A stretch of 59,580 bases of DNA from Candidatus Poribacteria bacterium (GTDB lineage: Bacteria > Poribacteria > WGA-4E > WGA-3G): contig PYJC01000060.1 of the NCBI GenBank assembly GCA_003635255.1, forward strand, positions 1 through 59,580. Direction: 5' to 3'. The notes under the pieces are model-generated. The model worked only from the letters and a program-made list of their open reading frames with translations, did not search any database and had not been told where the DNA came from. Both the position numbers and the translations under genes were made by a program. This document shows, one piece after another, positions 45,858-54,033 of the stretch (position 1 is its first letter; each line of letters starts with the position of its first letter).

Positions 45858-46886
45858 CTAATTCTCCAGACGCGTGAATAAAATAATGACACCACCGCCG
45901 ATAAGAAAAGCACCGACAGTGATGAGCAGATTCATATCAAGTTGCGGTAAGATGTGAGCGGTATCTATCCGTTCTCCGTCAACCATTGAGAACTCACGAA
46001 ATGGCCATAATCCGTAAAGTGAACCGACCATCAATCCGATGAGAAAGGCGATTGTCAGATTGCGGTAGCGTTCCAGCAGATAGTTAAGCAACCGCGTGAA
46101 TGCGAGAAGCCCGAATACGCACCCGAGTGCAGCGAAAGCGAGTATCAGTAGACTTCCTAACATCGGTTCAGTTAAAGCCCCTTTGAGCAATCCGGGAACA
46201 CCCTCTATCAAGGTATTTATTGCTGTTAGAAGCGGAAAATAGACCCCGAGTGCAAGCATCAGGAACGAACCGCTGATGCCAGGCAGGATCATCGCCGAAA
46301 CCGCTAACGCACCGCTTCCAAAAAAGAGTCCAAGCTGCCAATACGTCGGAAATATAGTTGTGCGTCCAGCATTGTCATCCATCATCGCCGTATTACCGGC
46401 TTTGTAGGCAACCCGCTCTAACTGCTTTTCACCCATACCGACAGAGAGGCTTAATATCAAGGCAACGGCAATCAACAGCACCACCGATTCCTTCCAACCG
46501 AACCCTTTTAGCATTCGCAGCGGTATGAGAATAGATACCAAGATCAACCCGCTAAAGAAGCCATAAGTTGCATCATGCTGGTTGTTCAGCAGATAGACAA
46601 TTAACTTTGACGTAAGCAATAGGGCAGCGATTGCGCCGACTGCTAATAGCGCAAGAAAACCGAAATCAATACGGCGAAGTTCGGCACCTGCTTCCGCGAA
46701 GGCATCCTTTTTGAGTCGAAGGACACCAAGTACTTTTTTAACCGTTGAAAGCCCGATACGTCGTAACGCGCCGATGAGCCGTTCATAGATACCTAAAACG
46801 AGTGCAAGGGTCCCGCCACTCATACCGGGGATAATATTAGCAATGCCTATTAGAAAGCCGTTAACAAGGAGCCGGAGTGAATTCAT
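45858..46886 (-). CDS. DUF368 membrane protein, likely polyprenyl-phosphate translocase
   Basis: 342 residues with about nine membrane segments. LVNGFLIGIANIIPGMSGGTLALVLGIYERL is the DUF368 signature, and a second copy, MILPGISGSFLMLALGVYFPLL, shows the inverted-repeat design. DUF368 proteins (PopT) were shown to recycle undecaprenyl phosphate across the membrane in several bacteria. That role would link with uppS and the surface-glycan genes in this window. Confidence 0.88.
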   Translation of the reverse strand: MNSLRLLVNGFLIGIANIIPGMSGGTLALVLGIYERLIGALRRIGLSTVKKVLGVLRLKKDAFAEAGAELRRIDFGFLALLAVGAIAALLLTSKLIVYLLNNQHDATYGFFSGLILVSILIPLRMLKGFGWKESVVLLIAVALILSLSVGMGEKQLERVAYKAGNTAMMDDNAGRTTIFPTYWQLGLFFGSGALAVSAMILPGISGSFLMLALGVYFPLLTAINTLIEGVPGLLKGALTEPMLGSLLILAFAALGCVFGLLAFTRLLNYLLERYRNLTIAFLIGLMVGSLYGLWPFREFSMVDGERIDTAHILPQLDMNLLITVGAFLIGGGVIILFTRLEN

Positions 46887-46895
46887 ATTTTTATA

Positions 46896-46999
46896 GTTTA
46901 GGACTTATGTCTTCCCTCTCAAAGTCCCCTGATAAGGGGGATTTAGGGGGTTAAAATATGGTTTAGGACTTATGCCTTCCCTCTCAAAGTCCCTGATAA
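46896..46999. repeat. Two copies of a 39-40 bp intergenic repeat
   Basis: 46896-46935 and 46961-46999 match except for one T/C change and one missing C. Between them, CCCCTGATAAGGGG forms a small stem followed by ATTTAGGGGGTT. Confidence 0.7.
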
Positions 47000-47014
47000 C
47001 CCTCCTCCGACACC

Positions 47015-47677
47015 TCATAAACTACGAAACAATAATTTTGTAAAGAGCCACATCTCCCGAAGCGGTTTAATATGGCTGACTTCATCGCCGTAACGCGTCT
47101 GAATCGGTAAACTCTCGATACGGAATCCGAGCCGTCCTGCCTTTATCAGCAGTTCAGATTCCGTCTCATAACGCGCTGTCTCCAAATGGACCTGTCGCAA
47201 AACATCTGCTCGAATGAGTCGATATCCCGATTGAAAATCCAGCACCCGTTGTCCACACAATTTGGAACCGACATAAGAAATTAAACGGTTATTGATCCGT
47301 CGATGAAACGGCATTGATGTTTGCGAGTTTTTTGTCTCCCTTGCCCCAATGAGTATATCTGGCTGTGTGTTGTCGAAATGCTCCAAAAAGCGTGGTATAT
47401 CCGCTGGGTCGTGCTGTCCATCACTGTCCATCGTGAAAACTAATTGATACCCGTGCTTCAGCGCGTAAGCAAAGCCTTTTCTTAAGGCACTCCCTTTGCC
47501 ACAATTTGTAGCGTTTGCCAGACAAACCACACCGGATGCCGACGCAATCTCCGCTGTCTCATCTGATGAACCGTCGTCAATGACAACAATCTCACGGATG
47601 AATTCAGATGTTTCCTGAATTATCCGTCCAATCGTTTTAGATTCATTGTAAGCCGGTAGCAGCAAACATATTTTCAT
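47015..47677 (-). CDS. Family 2 glycosyltransferase (dolichyl-phosphate mannose synthase-like)
   Basis: The 220-residue protein begins MKICLLLPAYNESKTIGRII with IVVIDDGSSDETAEIA, the GT2 nucleotide-sugar site. TMDSDGQHDPADIPRFLE holds the DxD metal site, and FQSGYRLIRADVL fits the polyprenyl-phosphate sugar synthase group. It has no large C-terminal membrane domain. Probable job: charging a polyprenyl phosphate with a sugar for surface glycans. Confidence 0.87.
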   Translation of the reverse strand: MKICLLLPAYNESKTIGRIIQETSEFIREIVVIDDGSSDETAEIASASGVVCLANATNCGKGSALRKGFAYALKHGYQLVFTMDSDGQHDPADIPRFLEHFDNTQPDILIGARETKNSQTSMPFHRRINNRLISYVGSKLCGQRVLDFQSGYRLIRADVLRQVHLETARYETESELLIKAGRLGFRIESLPIQTRYGDEVSHIKPLREMWLFTKLLFRSL

Positions 47678-47746
47678 ATTTTTTAATTAGTATACTATAG
47701 AAGCGATTTTCTGTCAAACGATTATCTGTGAAGATCCCCAATTTTC

Positions 47747-47766
47747 ACTTGCAATCCATTGCAAGT
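47747..47766. promoter_or_regulatory. Operator-like dyad overlapping the -35 of the restriction-modification gene
   Basis: ACTTGCAAT-CC-ATTGCAAGT is a perfect 9+9 bp inverted repeat. The left arm holds the -35 TTGCAA. Its core TTGCAAT also occurs in the dyad at 4529-4545. Confidence 0.55.
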
Positions 47767-47777
47767 CTATGTATAAT
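47749..47777 (+). promoter_or_regulatory. Promoter TTGCAA-N17-TATAAT
   Basis: The -35 is at 47749-47754 and a consensus -10 at 47772-47777, 39 bp before the ATG. The dyad covers the -35 and would let a regulator block the polymerase. Confidence 0.6.
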
Positions 47778-47816
47778 ACTTCACATAAATTGACGAATTA
47801 GGGAGCTCACACAAGG

Positions 47817-50800
47817 ATGCGAAACATCAAACCGACGCACAAACCCGTAAAAACCTTTTATGCAGAACTGAAACAGTATGAAAAGCTCGGTGCGACAAAC
47901 GAAACCGAAGTCCGACTCGCCTTTGCAACACTCTTCCAACACTACGCCAAACAAAACAATCTAACGCTTATCTGTGAAAAATCGCTCCGGACACCGCAAA
48001 ACACCACAATTTACGTCGATGGCATGCTTACCGATAACGATTTCGGCTTGCCGCGTGGCTACTGGGAAGCGAAAGATCTCCACGACAATCTGGCTACAGC
48101 GGTTAGACAGAAATTCGACGTAGGCTATCCGCAGGATAATATACTCTTCACAACCCAAGAACGCGCCATCCTCTACCAAGATGGACAAGAGGGCATGGAT
48201 GTCGGTATCGCTGACGTGGAGGCGTTTATTCGGGTGCTTCACGCCTTCTTCAGTTACGAACAAGCGGACGTTGCGAACTGGGAACGCGCCGCTGTTGAAT
48301 TTAAAGAAAAAGTGCCAGCACTCGGTGAACGTGCCGCGACGTTAATCCAAAACGAAGAGGCAACCAACGCTCGGTTTCAGGAGGCGTTTGCGGACTTCTA
48401 TCGCCACTGTCAAGAAGCGATTAATCCCAATCTCTCAAAGTCTGCTGTTGAGGAGATGCTCATCCAACATCTCTTGACGGAACGGATTTTCCGCACTGTC
48501 TTTGACAATCCCGATTTCACTCGCCGAAATATCATCGCACGTGAAATTGAAAATGTGATTGACGCACTCACATGGCAGGCTTATAACCGTTCTGAGTTTC
48601 TCCGAGAACTCAATCCGTTCTATGGGGCGATTGAACGTGCTGCTGCAACCTTTATCGACTTCTCGCAGAAGCAACATTTCCTCAACACTGTGTACGAGCA
48701 GTTTTTTCAAGGCTTCTCCGTCAAGGTCGCTGATACACACGGCATCGTCTATACACCACAGCCGATCGTTAATTTTATGGTGAAAAGCGTCTCACATCTA
48801 CTCGCAACCGAGTTTGGACGTTCACTCTCGGATACAGGGGTTCACATCATCGATCCGTTCGTTGGCACCGGTAACTTCATCGTGCGGCTCATACAAGCAA
48901 TTGATAAAACCGCGCTCAAGGCGAAATACAGCGATGAACTCCACTGCAATGAGGTGTTACTGATGCCTTATTACATCGCGAGCATGAACATTGAACATGA
49001 GTTCTACGTTGCCACAAACCAGTACCAGCCTTTCGATAACCTCTGCCTCGTGGATACATTCGATTTGACAGCGGAGCGTCAGTTATCTATGTTCGCGCCA
49101 GAGAACACGCGGCGGGTTGAGCGGCAGAAGGAGACAGAGATGTTTGTCGTTATTGGGAATCCACCCTATAATGCACGGCAGATGGATGAAAACGATGCCA
49201 ATAAGAACCGTAAGTATCCTGAGCTGGATAGACAGATTCAGGAAACGTACGCCCAAGCCTCCACTGCGACGAACAAAACCGCGCTCTACGATCCGTACGT
49301 CAAAGCAATCCACTGGGCATTAAATAGAGTTGAAACAGATGGGATCGTCGCCTTTGTGACGAACCACAACTTTATCACGGGTCAAGCGTTCGATGGGATG
49401 CGGAAACATCTGTCCGAGGCGTGTGATAAGATTTATTTGTTAGATTTAGGCGGTAATGTCCGTAAAGGTCACGCCGGGGATGCCAATGTCTTCGATATTC
49501 AGGTCGGGGTGAGCATTAACCTGTTCGTGAAAAAGCGTCAGCATAGCGGCGAGGTTGCAAACCTCGCCAGCGAAGTGAGAGCATCTGCCGATATTTTTTA
49601 CAACAGTGAGACGGCGGAGATGCCGAAAGAGGCTACGTTTAAATTTTTGGACGCGTGCGAACACATCGGCAATGTCAACTGGGATTCCATTCAACCCGAT
49701 GCCCGCCATACCTGGCTCACCGAAGGACTGCGCGAGGACTTTGAGACATTTCTGCCGATCGGAAGTAAGCAAGCAAAAGCAGCAAAGGGTGAAATTTCAG
49801 ATGTGATTTTCCACCAATTCAGTAGCGGGGTGAAGACGAATCGAGATGCATGGACTATCAACTTTGATCGTGACACACTCACGACGAACGTTCAGCGAAT
49901 GATAGAATTCTATAATACGCAGGTGTTTAAGTGGCAAGGAATAACGGACAAATCAAGCATAAACATTGACGATTTTGCAGAGTATGACGATGCGAAAATT
50001 AGTTGGAGTCGCGATTTAAAAGCGAAGTTGCGGACAGGTAGAATTGCTGAATACGACGAACACAAAGTAAGAACCTGTCTCCATCGTCCTTTCGCGAAAA
50101 GTAATATTTTCTTTGACAGAATTCTCAATGATGTCGTATATGTGTTTCCATCAATCTTCCCCACACCTGAAACTGAAGCGGAGAATCGGGTAATCTGTGT
50201 CAATAGATCACGAGAAAAACCATTTACTTCCCTCATGACTAATTGCCTCTCTGAACATATTATGACAGGCGGCTTTGGCTCAGCTGGGCAATGTTTTCCT
50301 TTCTACATCTATGCTGAAGATGGTTCAAATCAACAAGAAAACATTACGGATTGGGCACTAACGCACTTCAGGGAGCATTACAAAGACGCGAATATCACCA
50401 AGTGGGATATTTTTCATTATACGTACGCGCTCCTGCATCATCCGGCATATCGGGAACGGTATCAGGCGAACCTCAAAAGAGATTTGCCCCATATTCCGTA
50501 CGCATCTAAGTTTTGGGAATTTGCCGAGGCGGGAAAGCTATTGGCAGATATCCACGTCCACTATGAAGACCAACCCCAGTATAAGTTAGATCTGATTGAA
50601 GCACCCGATATGCCACTGGATTGGCGTGTAGAACAGATGAAATTTTCTAAAGACAAAACACAGATTCGATATAACGATTTTCTGACGTTGGCGGGGATTC
50701 CTGTGGAGGTATTTCAGTATCGGTTAGGAAACCGCTCGGCGTTGGAGTGGGTGGTGGATCAGTATCGTGTCAAAACAGATAAACGGAGCGGCATCGTGAA

Positions 50801-50927
50801 CGACCCGAACCGCGCGGATGATGAGACATATATTGTGGATTTGATTCGGAGGGTTATTAGTGTGAGTTTGGAAACGGTGCGGATTATTGAGAAACTGTCG
50901 GGATTGGATATTGGTGCGGAGGCATAG
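47817..50927 (+). CDS. Single-chain restriction-modification enzyme, type ISP-like but lacking the helicase
   Basis: This 1036-residue protein joins three parts. The N-terminal nuclease-like domain has D68 and E84-A-K86, the PD-(D/E)xK pattern. The adenine methyltransferase has motif I DPFVGTGNF (about residue 347) and motif IV NPPY (about 448). The C-terminal part (about 680-1030) resembles the specificity domain of type ISP enzymes (CLHRPFAKSNIFF, WDIFHYTYALLHHPAYRE). LlaGI-type ISP enzymes carry a helicase between nuclease and methyltransferase; none is present, so type IIG-like action is more likely. AAGGATG includes the start. A perfect palindrome lies in the coding sequence at 49548-49568. 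Confidence 0.85.
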   Translation: MRNIKPTHKPVKTFYAELKQYEKLGATNETEVRLAFATLFQHYAKQNNLTLICEKSLRTPQNTTIYVDGMLTDNDFGLPRGYWEAKDLHDNLATAVRQKFDVGYPQDNILFTTQERAILYQDGQEGMDVGIADVEAFIRVLHAFFSYEQADVANWERAAVEFKEKVPALGERAATLIQNEEATNARFQEAFADFYRHCQEAINPNLSKSAVEEMLIQHLLTERIFRTVFDNPDFTRRNIIAREIENVIDALTWQAYNRSEFLRELNPFYGAIERAAATFIDFSQKQHFLNTVYEQFFQGFSVKVADTHGIVYTPQPIVNFMVKSVSHLLATEFGRSLSDTGVHIIDPFVGTGNFIVRLIQAIDKTALKAKYSDELHCNEVLLMPYYIASMNIEHEFYVATNQYQPFDNLCLVDTFDLTAERQLSMFAPENTRRVERQKETEMFVVIGNPPYNARQMDENDANKNRKYPELDRQIQETYAQASTATNKTALYDPYVKAIHWALNRVETDGIVAFVTNHNFITGQAFDGMRKHLSEACDKIYLLDLGGNVRKGHAGDANVFDIQVGVSINLFVKKRQHSGEVANLASEVRASADIFYNSETAEMPKEATFKFLDACEHIGNVNWDSIQPDARHTWLTEGLREDFETFLPIGSKQAKAAKGEISDVIFHQFSSGVKTNRDAWTINFDRDTLTTNVQRMIEFYNTQVFKWQGITDKSSINIDDFAEYDDAKISWSRDLKAKLRTGRIAEYDEHKVRTCLHRPFAKSNIFFDRILNDVVYVFPSIFPTPETEAENRVICVNRSREKPFTSLMTNCLSEHIMTGGFGSAGQCFPFYIYAEDGSNQQENITDWALTHFREHYKDANITKWDIFHYTYALLHHPAYRERYQANLKRDLPHIPYASKFWEFAEAGKLLADIHVHYEDQPQYKLDLIEAPDMPLDWRVEQMKFSKDKTQIRYNDFLTLAGIPVEVFQYRLGNRSALEWVVDQYRVKTDKRSGIVNDPNRADDETYIVDLIRRVISVSLETVRIIEKLSGLDIGAEA
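49548..49568. repeat. Perfect palindrome inside the methyltransferase coding sequence
   Basis: GGCGAGGTT-GCA-AACCTCGCC, a 9-bp stem with a 3-nt loop, is read in frame as GEVANLA between two methyltransferase segments. It looks like a small palindromic element inserted in frame. Confidence 0.6.
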
Positions 50928-51082
50928 TATTCCCCACCACGGCACCTGACTTCGTTGCAGCCTACCATAACTGGGAGACTACATGGTTGAGGCTTGGCAA
51001 ACCTGATAAGACGATTGTTGATTTCGGGAAAGCGAAAGATCCCGAATCTTTTATGGAGGGTTTCCATGGGGAGAAAGAATAA
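50924..51082 (+). pseudogene. 3' remnant of an unidentified gene
   Basis: An open frame ends at TAA 51080-51082 and reads protein-like sequence: FPTTAPDFVAAYHNWETTW, then LGKPDKTIVDFGKAKDPESF and MEGFHGEKE. It has no start codon or ribosome binding site, since it emerges from the end of the restriction gene. It may be the tail of a gene lost when that gene arrived. The parent family is not recognised. Confidence 0.35.
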
Positions 51083-51322
51083 ATCCGCTATTGGATCGTA
51101 CTGTTCTGCTGCTGGAGGTATAACTAACTATAACTTGAGTTTGATACTTAGACGTAGGTTGGAGAATAAAACACCTACGGGCCGCTTCAATTTTTATTTT
51201 CAAACTCACGTTAGCATAAGTGATTTCTACTTGTTTCATGCGCAAAAATATGGTATGATTTAATATATGATTGTTGGTCTATAACTCTGCTTACCGAGTT
51301 TCCAAGAAAAGGAGGAAAAAAG
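50928..51322. other. Intergenic stretch: gene remnant, inverted repeat and promoter
   Basis: After the remnant above, CGTAGGT (51149-51155) faces ACCTACG around a 16-19 nt loop, and a promoter precedes the nuclease-like gene. No intact gene is visible. Confidence 0.5.
51231..51259 (+). promoter_or_regulatory. Promoter TTGTTT-N17-TATGAT
   Basis: The -35 is at 51231-51236 and the -10 at 51254-51259, about 64 bp before the nuclease-like gene. Confidence 0.5.
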
Positions 51323-51715
51323 ATGCAAACTCATGTTGTGACAAGAGTCATTGATGGCGATACGCTTGAGATTAGCCCTGAAATTTCTCGACGGGCCGCA
51401 CTACAGACTCCGATGGAACGGTTGATAGGAGCCCCCCTTCGCACTGAAACTCCGACGGAACGGTTGAGCCACCCAAATATGTTTTGCAAGATTCGCTTAA
51501 AGAATATAGATGCTCCGGGAATCGGTACACCTCAAGGTGAAAAGGCTATCCGTTATCTTAAACAACTTTTAGAAGGAAAACACGTAACGTTTAAACCGGC
51601 AGGTATTTCTTACGATCGCGTAGTCGCCGATGTATGGCGATATCCGGATCATGTATTTGTTAATGCAATCATGGTCTACAGCGGACACGCCAAATGGTCG
51701 CACCCTCCGCGTTAA
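51323..51715 (+). CDS. Degenerate staphylococcal-nuclease-like (SNase) protein with repeat insertion
   Basis: 130 residues. TRVIDGDTLEI is the first SNase block, KIRLKNIDAP the second (Arg58, Asp63), and SYDRVVADVW the third (Arg99); VNAIMVYSGHAKW closes the fold. The catalytic Glu that normally follows IDAP/VDTP is Gly66, so nuclease activity is doubtful. Residues about 23-52 are an insertion between the first two strands, containing TPMERL and TPTERL. A strong AAGGAGG lies 7 nt before the ATG. There is no signal peptide. Confidence 0.75.
   Translation: MQTHVVTRVIDGDTLEISPEISRRAALQTPMERLIGAPLRTETPTERLSHPNMFCKIRLKNIDAPGIGTPQGEKAIRYLKQLLEGKHVTFKPAGISYDRVVADVWRYPDHVFVNAIMVYSGHAKWSHPPR
51407..51467 (+). 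repeat. Duplicated 19-bp unit inside the SNase-like gene
   Basis: ACTCCGATGGAACGGTTGA (51407-51425) and the same with one change at 51449-51467, 42 bp apart, so the frame is kept. Confidence 0.65.
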
Positions 51716-51769
51716 TATCCTTCTTCCGCCCATCCACCTAAGATTTAGAAACGCTGTAGATGAGACTCT

Positions 51770-52594
51770 ATGTCCGATTTAAATTCTTCTGATGCTCGAC
51801 AATTTTACAATCCACCTCCAGCAGACGCGATTTTGTGGAGGTATATGGACTTCACGAAATTCGTCTCACTTTTGGAAAGGCGTGCCTTGTTTTTTGCTCG
51901 AGCAGACAAGTTAGGCGATCCTTTTGAGGGTGCCATCCCTATAAGCAACATAGAGGCACGTTATACAAGTTTAAAACCGAGACTCTCCGATAAAGAAATA
52001 TTTATACATGAGCACCTGAGGGTAGAACTGCGCCGCTTTACGTTGATTAGTTGTTGGCATGAAAGTGGGCACGAGTCAGAAGCGATGTGGAAAGTTTATG
52101 CCAGTGCAAACAGCGGTATCGCTATCAAAACTAATTTCACTTCTTTTGTAGAAAGTTTCATAACTGATGAAAAAATACATATAGGAAACGTTAAGTATAT
52201 TGACTATGATAGTGAAAAGATCTCCGAAGATGATTTGCTATCTCCCTATCTACATAAACGAAAAAGTTTTGAACACGAGCGAGAATTAAGAGCCATCGTC
52301 CAGCACATACCTCCCGAAGCCAGTCCGGAGAACCTCTCAAATTTTCTTGGCGATGAAACCCCTACATGGCCGGATATGTGTGATACTGGCATTTATTATG
52401 ACGTTGACCTTAATCTGTTAATCCAAGAAGTCGTTATCGATCCTTCCGCCCCTGACTGGTTACTAGATCTGGTCAAGAGGGTAGTTAATCGGTACGACCT
52501 TCAAGTACCTGTCAATCAGTCACATCTCGCAGAATTACCTGTGTGGTTTCCGCCTGACAGAATAGATGAGGTTTCACCCCAAGAAAATGAATGA
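51770..52594 (+). CDS. DUF2971 family protein
   Basis: The 274-residue protein has the DUF2971 pattern: an N-terminal ILWRYMDFTKFVSLLERRALFFARADKLGDPFEG, a central TLISCWHESGHESEAMWKVYA, and a later KRKSFEHERELRAI. Function is not established; the family is frequent in variable genome regions near defence or toxin genes. Here it follows the restriction-modification and nuclease-like genes. It is soluble. The gap to the upstream gene is 54 bp. Confidence 0.82.
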   Translation: MSDLNSSDARQFYNPPPADAILWRYMDFTKFVSLLERRALFFARADKLGDPFEGAIPISNIEARYTSLKPRLSDKEIFIHEHLRVELRRFTLISCWHESGHESEAMWKVYASANSGIAIKTNFTSFVESFITDEKIHIGNVKYIDYDSEKISEDDLLSPYLHKRKSFEHERELRAIVQHIPPEASPENLSNFLGDETPTWPDMCDTGIYYDVDLNLLIQEVVIDPSAPDWLLDLVKRVVNRYDLQVPVNQSHLAELPVWFPPDRIDEVSPQENE

Positions 52595-52747
52595 AATAAG
52601 CACTGCAATAGAGCATAGGTCCATTACAAATAACATTGCTGTGGGCAAAATGCGTCCCGTTTTAATCACACTCCTTTCGCCTAAAAAATTTGGTGAATTT
52701 ATTGTCTATAGAATAGTTGACTAATCTGACCTTAAGCGGAGGTTACT

Positions 52748-52954
52748 ATGAAATCGACTACCGATATTGGAACGACCACAGTTGATGAATGTACAAAAGA
52801 TAAGCGGATGGATAAGGCCTTTGAACAGATTCTTGAAATCGCCTTTGACGCTGGGCTTCTCGTCTTCACGACAGACGAAGACGATTCCTACACACAACGA
52901 GTTTTAATTGAGCGTCCTGTTGAAGACGAAAGTGTAGAAGTATTGGATGATTAA
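52748..52954 (+). CDS. Small acidic hypothetical protein
   Basis: 68 residues, rich in Asp and Glu, with no recognised domain (AFEQILEIAFDAGLLVFTTDED). GGAGG precedes the ATG, and the codon pattern looks genuine. It stands alone between DUF2971 and the nucleoside hydrolase. Confidence 0.5.
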   Translation: MKSTTDIGTTTVDECTKDKRMDKAFEQILEIAFDAGLLVFTTDEDDSYTQRVLIERPVEDESVEVLDD

Positions 52955-53088
52955 TCAAGCCGATCAAATAGTAAAGAAAGGTTGAAGGCGTATAATGTTC
53001 CCATCCTTGAAGCCTAATAATAAATTCCTATCTTTTTGCAGATGTGATATACTAAAGCAAATACGTATTTCACAAGGTCAAACCGCTT

Positions 53089-54012
53089 ATGAATTTTCCA
53101 ACGCTGTCGGCATCGAAACGCCTTGAGATGCTCCAACCCCCAACGGGGCAGGTGCGAATGGTGCTTGACACTGACACCTATAACGAAATCGATGATCAGT
53201 TTGCAGTCGTCCATGCACTGCTCTCGCCCGAACACCTCAACGTTGAGGCACTCTACGCCGCTCCGTTTCATAACAACCGTTCAGACAACGCCGAAGACGG
53301 GATGGAGAAAAGTTACGACGAAATTCTAAGGCTATTGGACTTCCTCAATGTCCCCGCCGATGGTTTCGCTTATCGCGGTTCCAGAGCGTTCCTTTCCGAT
53401 AAAGAGACCTCCGTGCCGAGCGATGCTGCCACTGATATGATTGAACGGGCATTAACAGCAAGTCCTGAAAAGCCGCTCTATGTCGTTGCTGTCGGTGCTA
53501 TCACAAATGTCGCCTCCGCTATCCTCATAGAACCCGAAATCATCAAACGCATTGTGGTTATCTGGCTTGGTGGCAATCCGTTGTACTGGCCACACACGCG
53601 AGAGTTCAACCTTATGCAAGACCTCCAGAGCGCACAAGTAGTTTTAGATTGTGGGGTGCCGTTTGTTTGGTTGCCAGCACGCGGGGTCGTCTCACACTTA
53701 CATACGACGGTCGCAGAGATGGAACGTTATGTGCAGGGTAGAGGTAAAGTTGGTGATTATCTCGTCCAGATCTTTAAAGATTATTCAGACGATCATTTCG
53801 CTTGGTCAAAGGTGATATGGGATCTCTCCGCAACGGCATACCTTGTCAACCCTACGTGGGTGCCGACAGAGATTGTCCACTCTCCGATTTTGACGGAGGC
53901 AGCGACGTGGAGTTTTGATAACAGTCGTCATCTCATGCGCGTCGCGTCAAGTGTCAATCGGGATGCTATTTTTCGGGATCTATTCGAGAAATTGCAAGCG
54001 CACTCGGATTAG
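53089..54012 (+). CDS. Nucleoside hydrolase (inosine/uridine-preferring family)
   Basis: The 307-residue enzyme cleaves the N-glycosidic bond of ribonucleosides. The calcium site DTDTYNEIDDQFA replaces the usual DTDPGxDD but keeps its aspartates. VVAVGAITNVASAI and WLGGN are further family blocks, and REFNLMQDLQSAQVVL corresponds to the EFN(x)xxDPEAA helix with Asp changed to Gln-Asp. It converges with a PhyH gene 21 bp away. Substrate preference is open. Confidence 0.88.
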   Translation: MNFPTLSASKRLEMLQPPTGQVRMVLDTDTYNEIDDQFAVVHALLSPEHLNVEALYAAPFHNNRSDNAEDGMEKSYDEILRLLDFLNVPADGFAYRGSRAFLSDKETSVPSDAATDMIERALTASPEKPLYVVAVGAITNVASAILIEPEIIKRIVVIWLGGNPLYWPHTREFNLMQDLQSAQVVLDCGVPFVWLPARGVVSHLHTTVAEMERYVQGRGKVGDYLVQIFKDYSDDHFAWSKVIWDLSATAYLVNPTWVPTEIVHSPILTEAATWSFDNSRHLMRVASSVNRDAIFRDLFEKLQAHSD

Positions 54013-54033
54013 CCGTACCGAAAATACGAAGTC

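Noticed and set aside
50994..51263. 89-codon open frame after the restriction gene
   Set aside because: It overlaps the better-looking remnant frame, covers an inverted repeat and runs into the promoter of the next gene; no ribosome binding site and no protein-like pattern.
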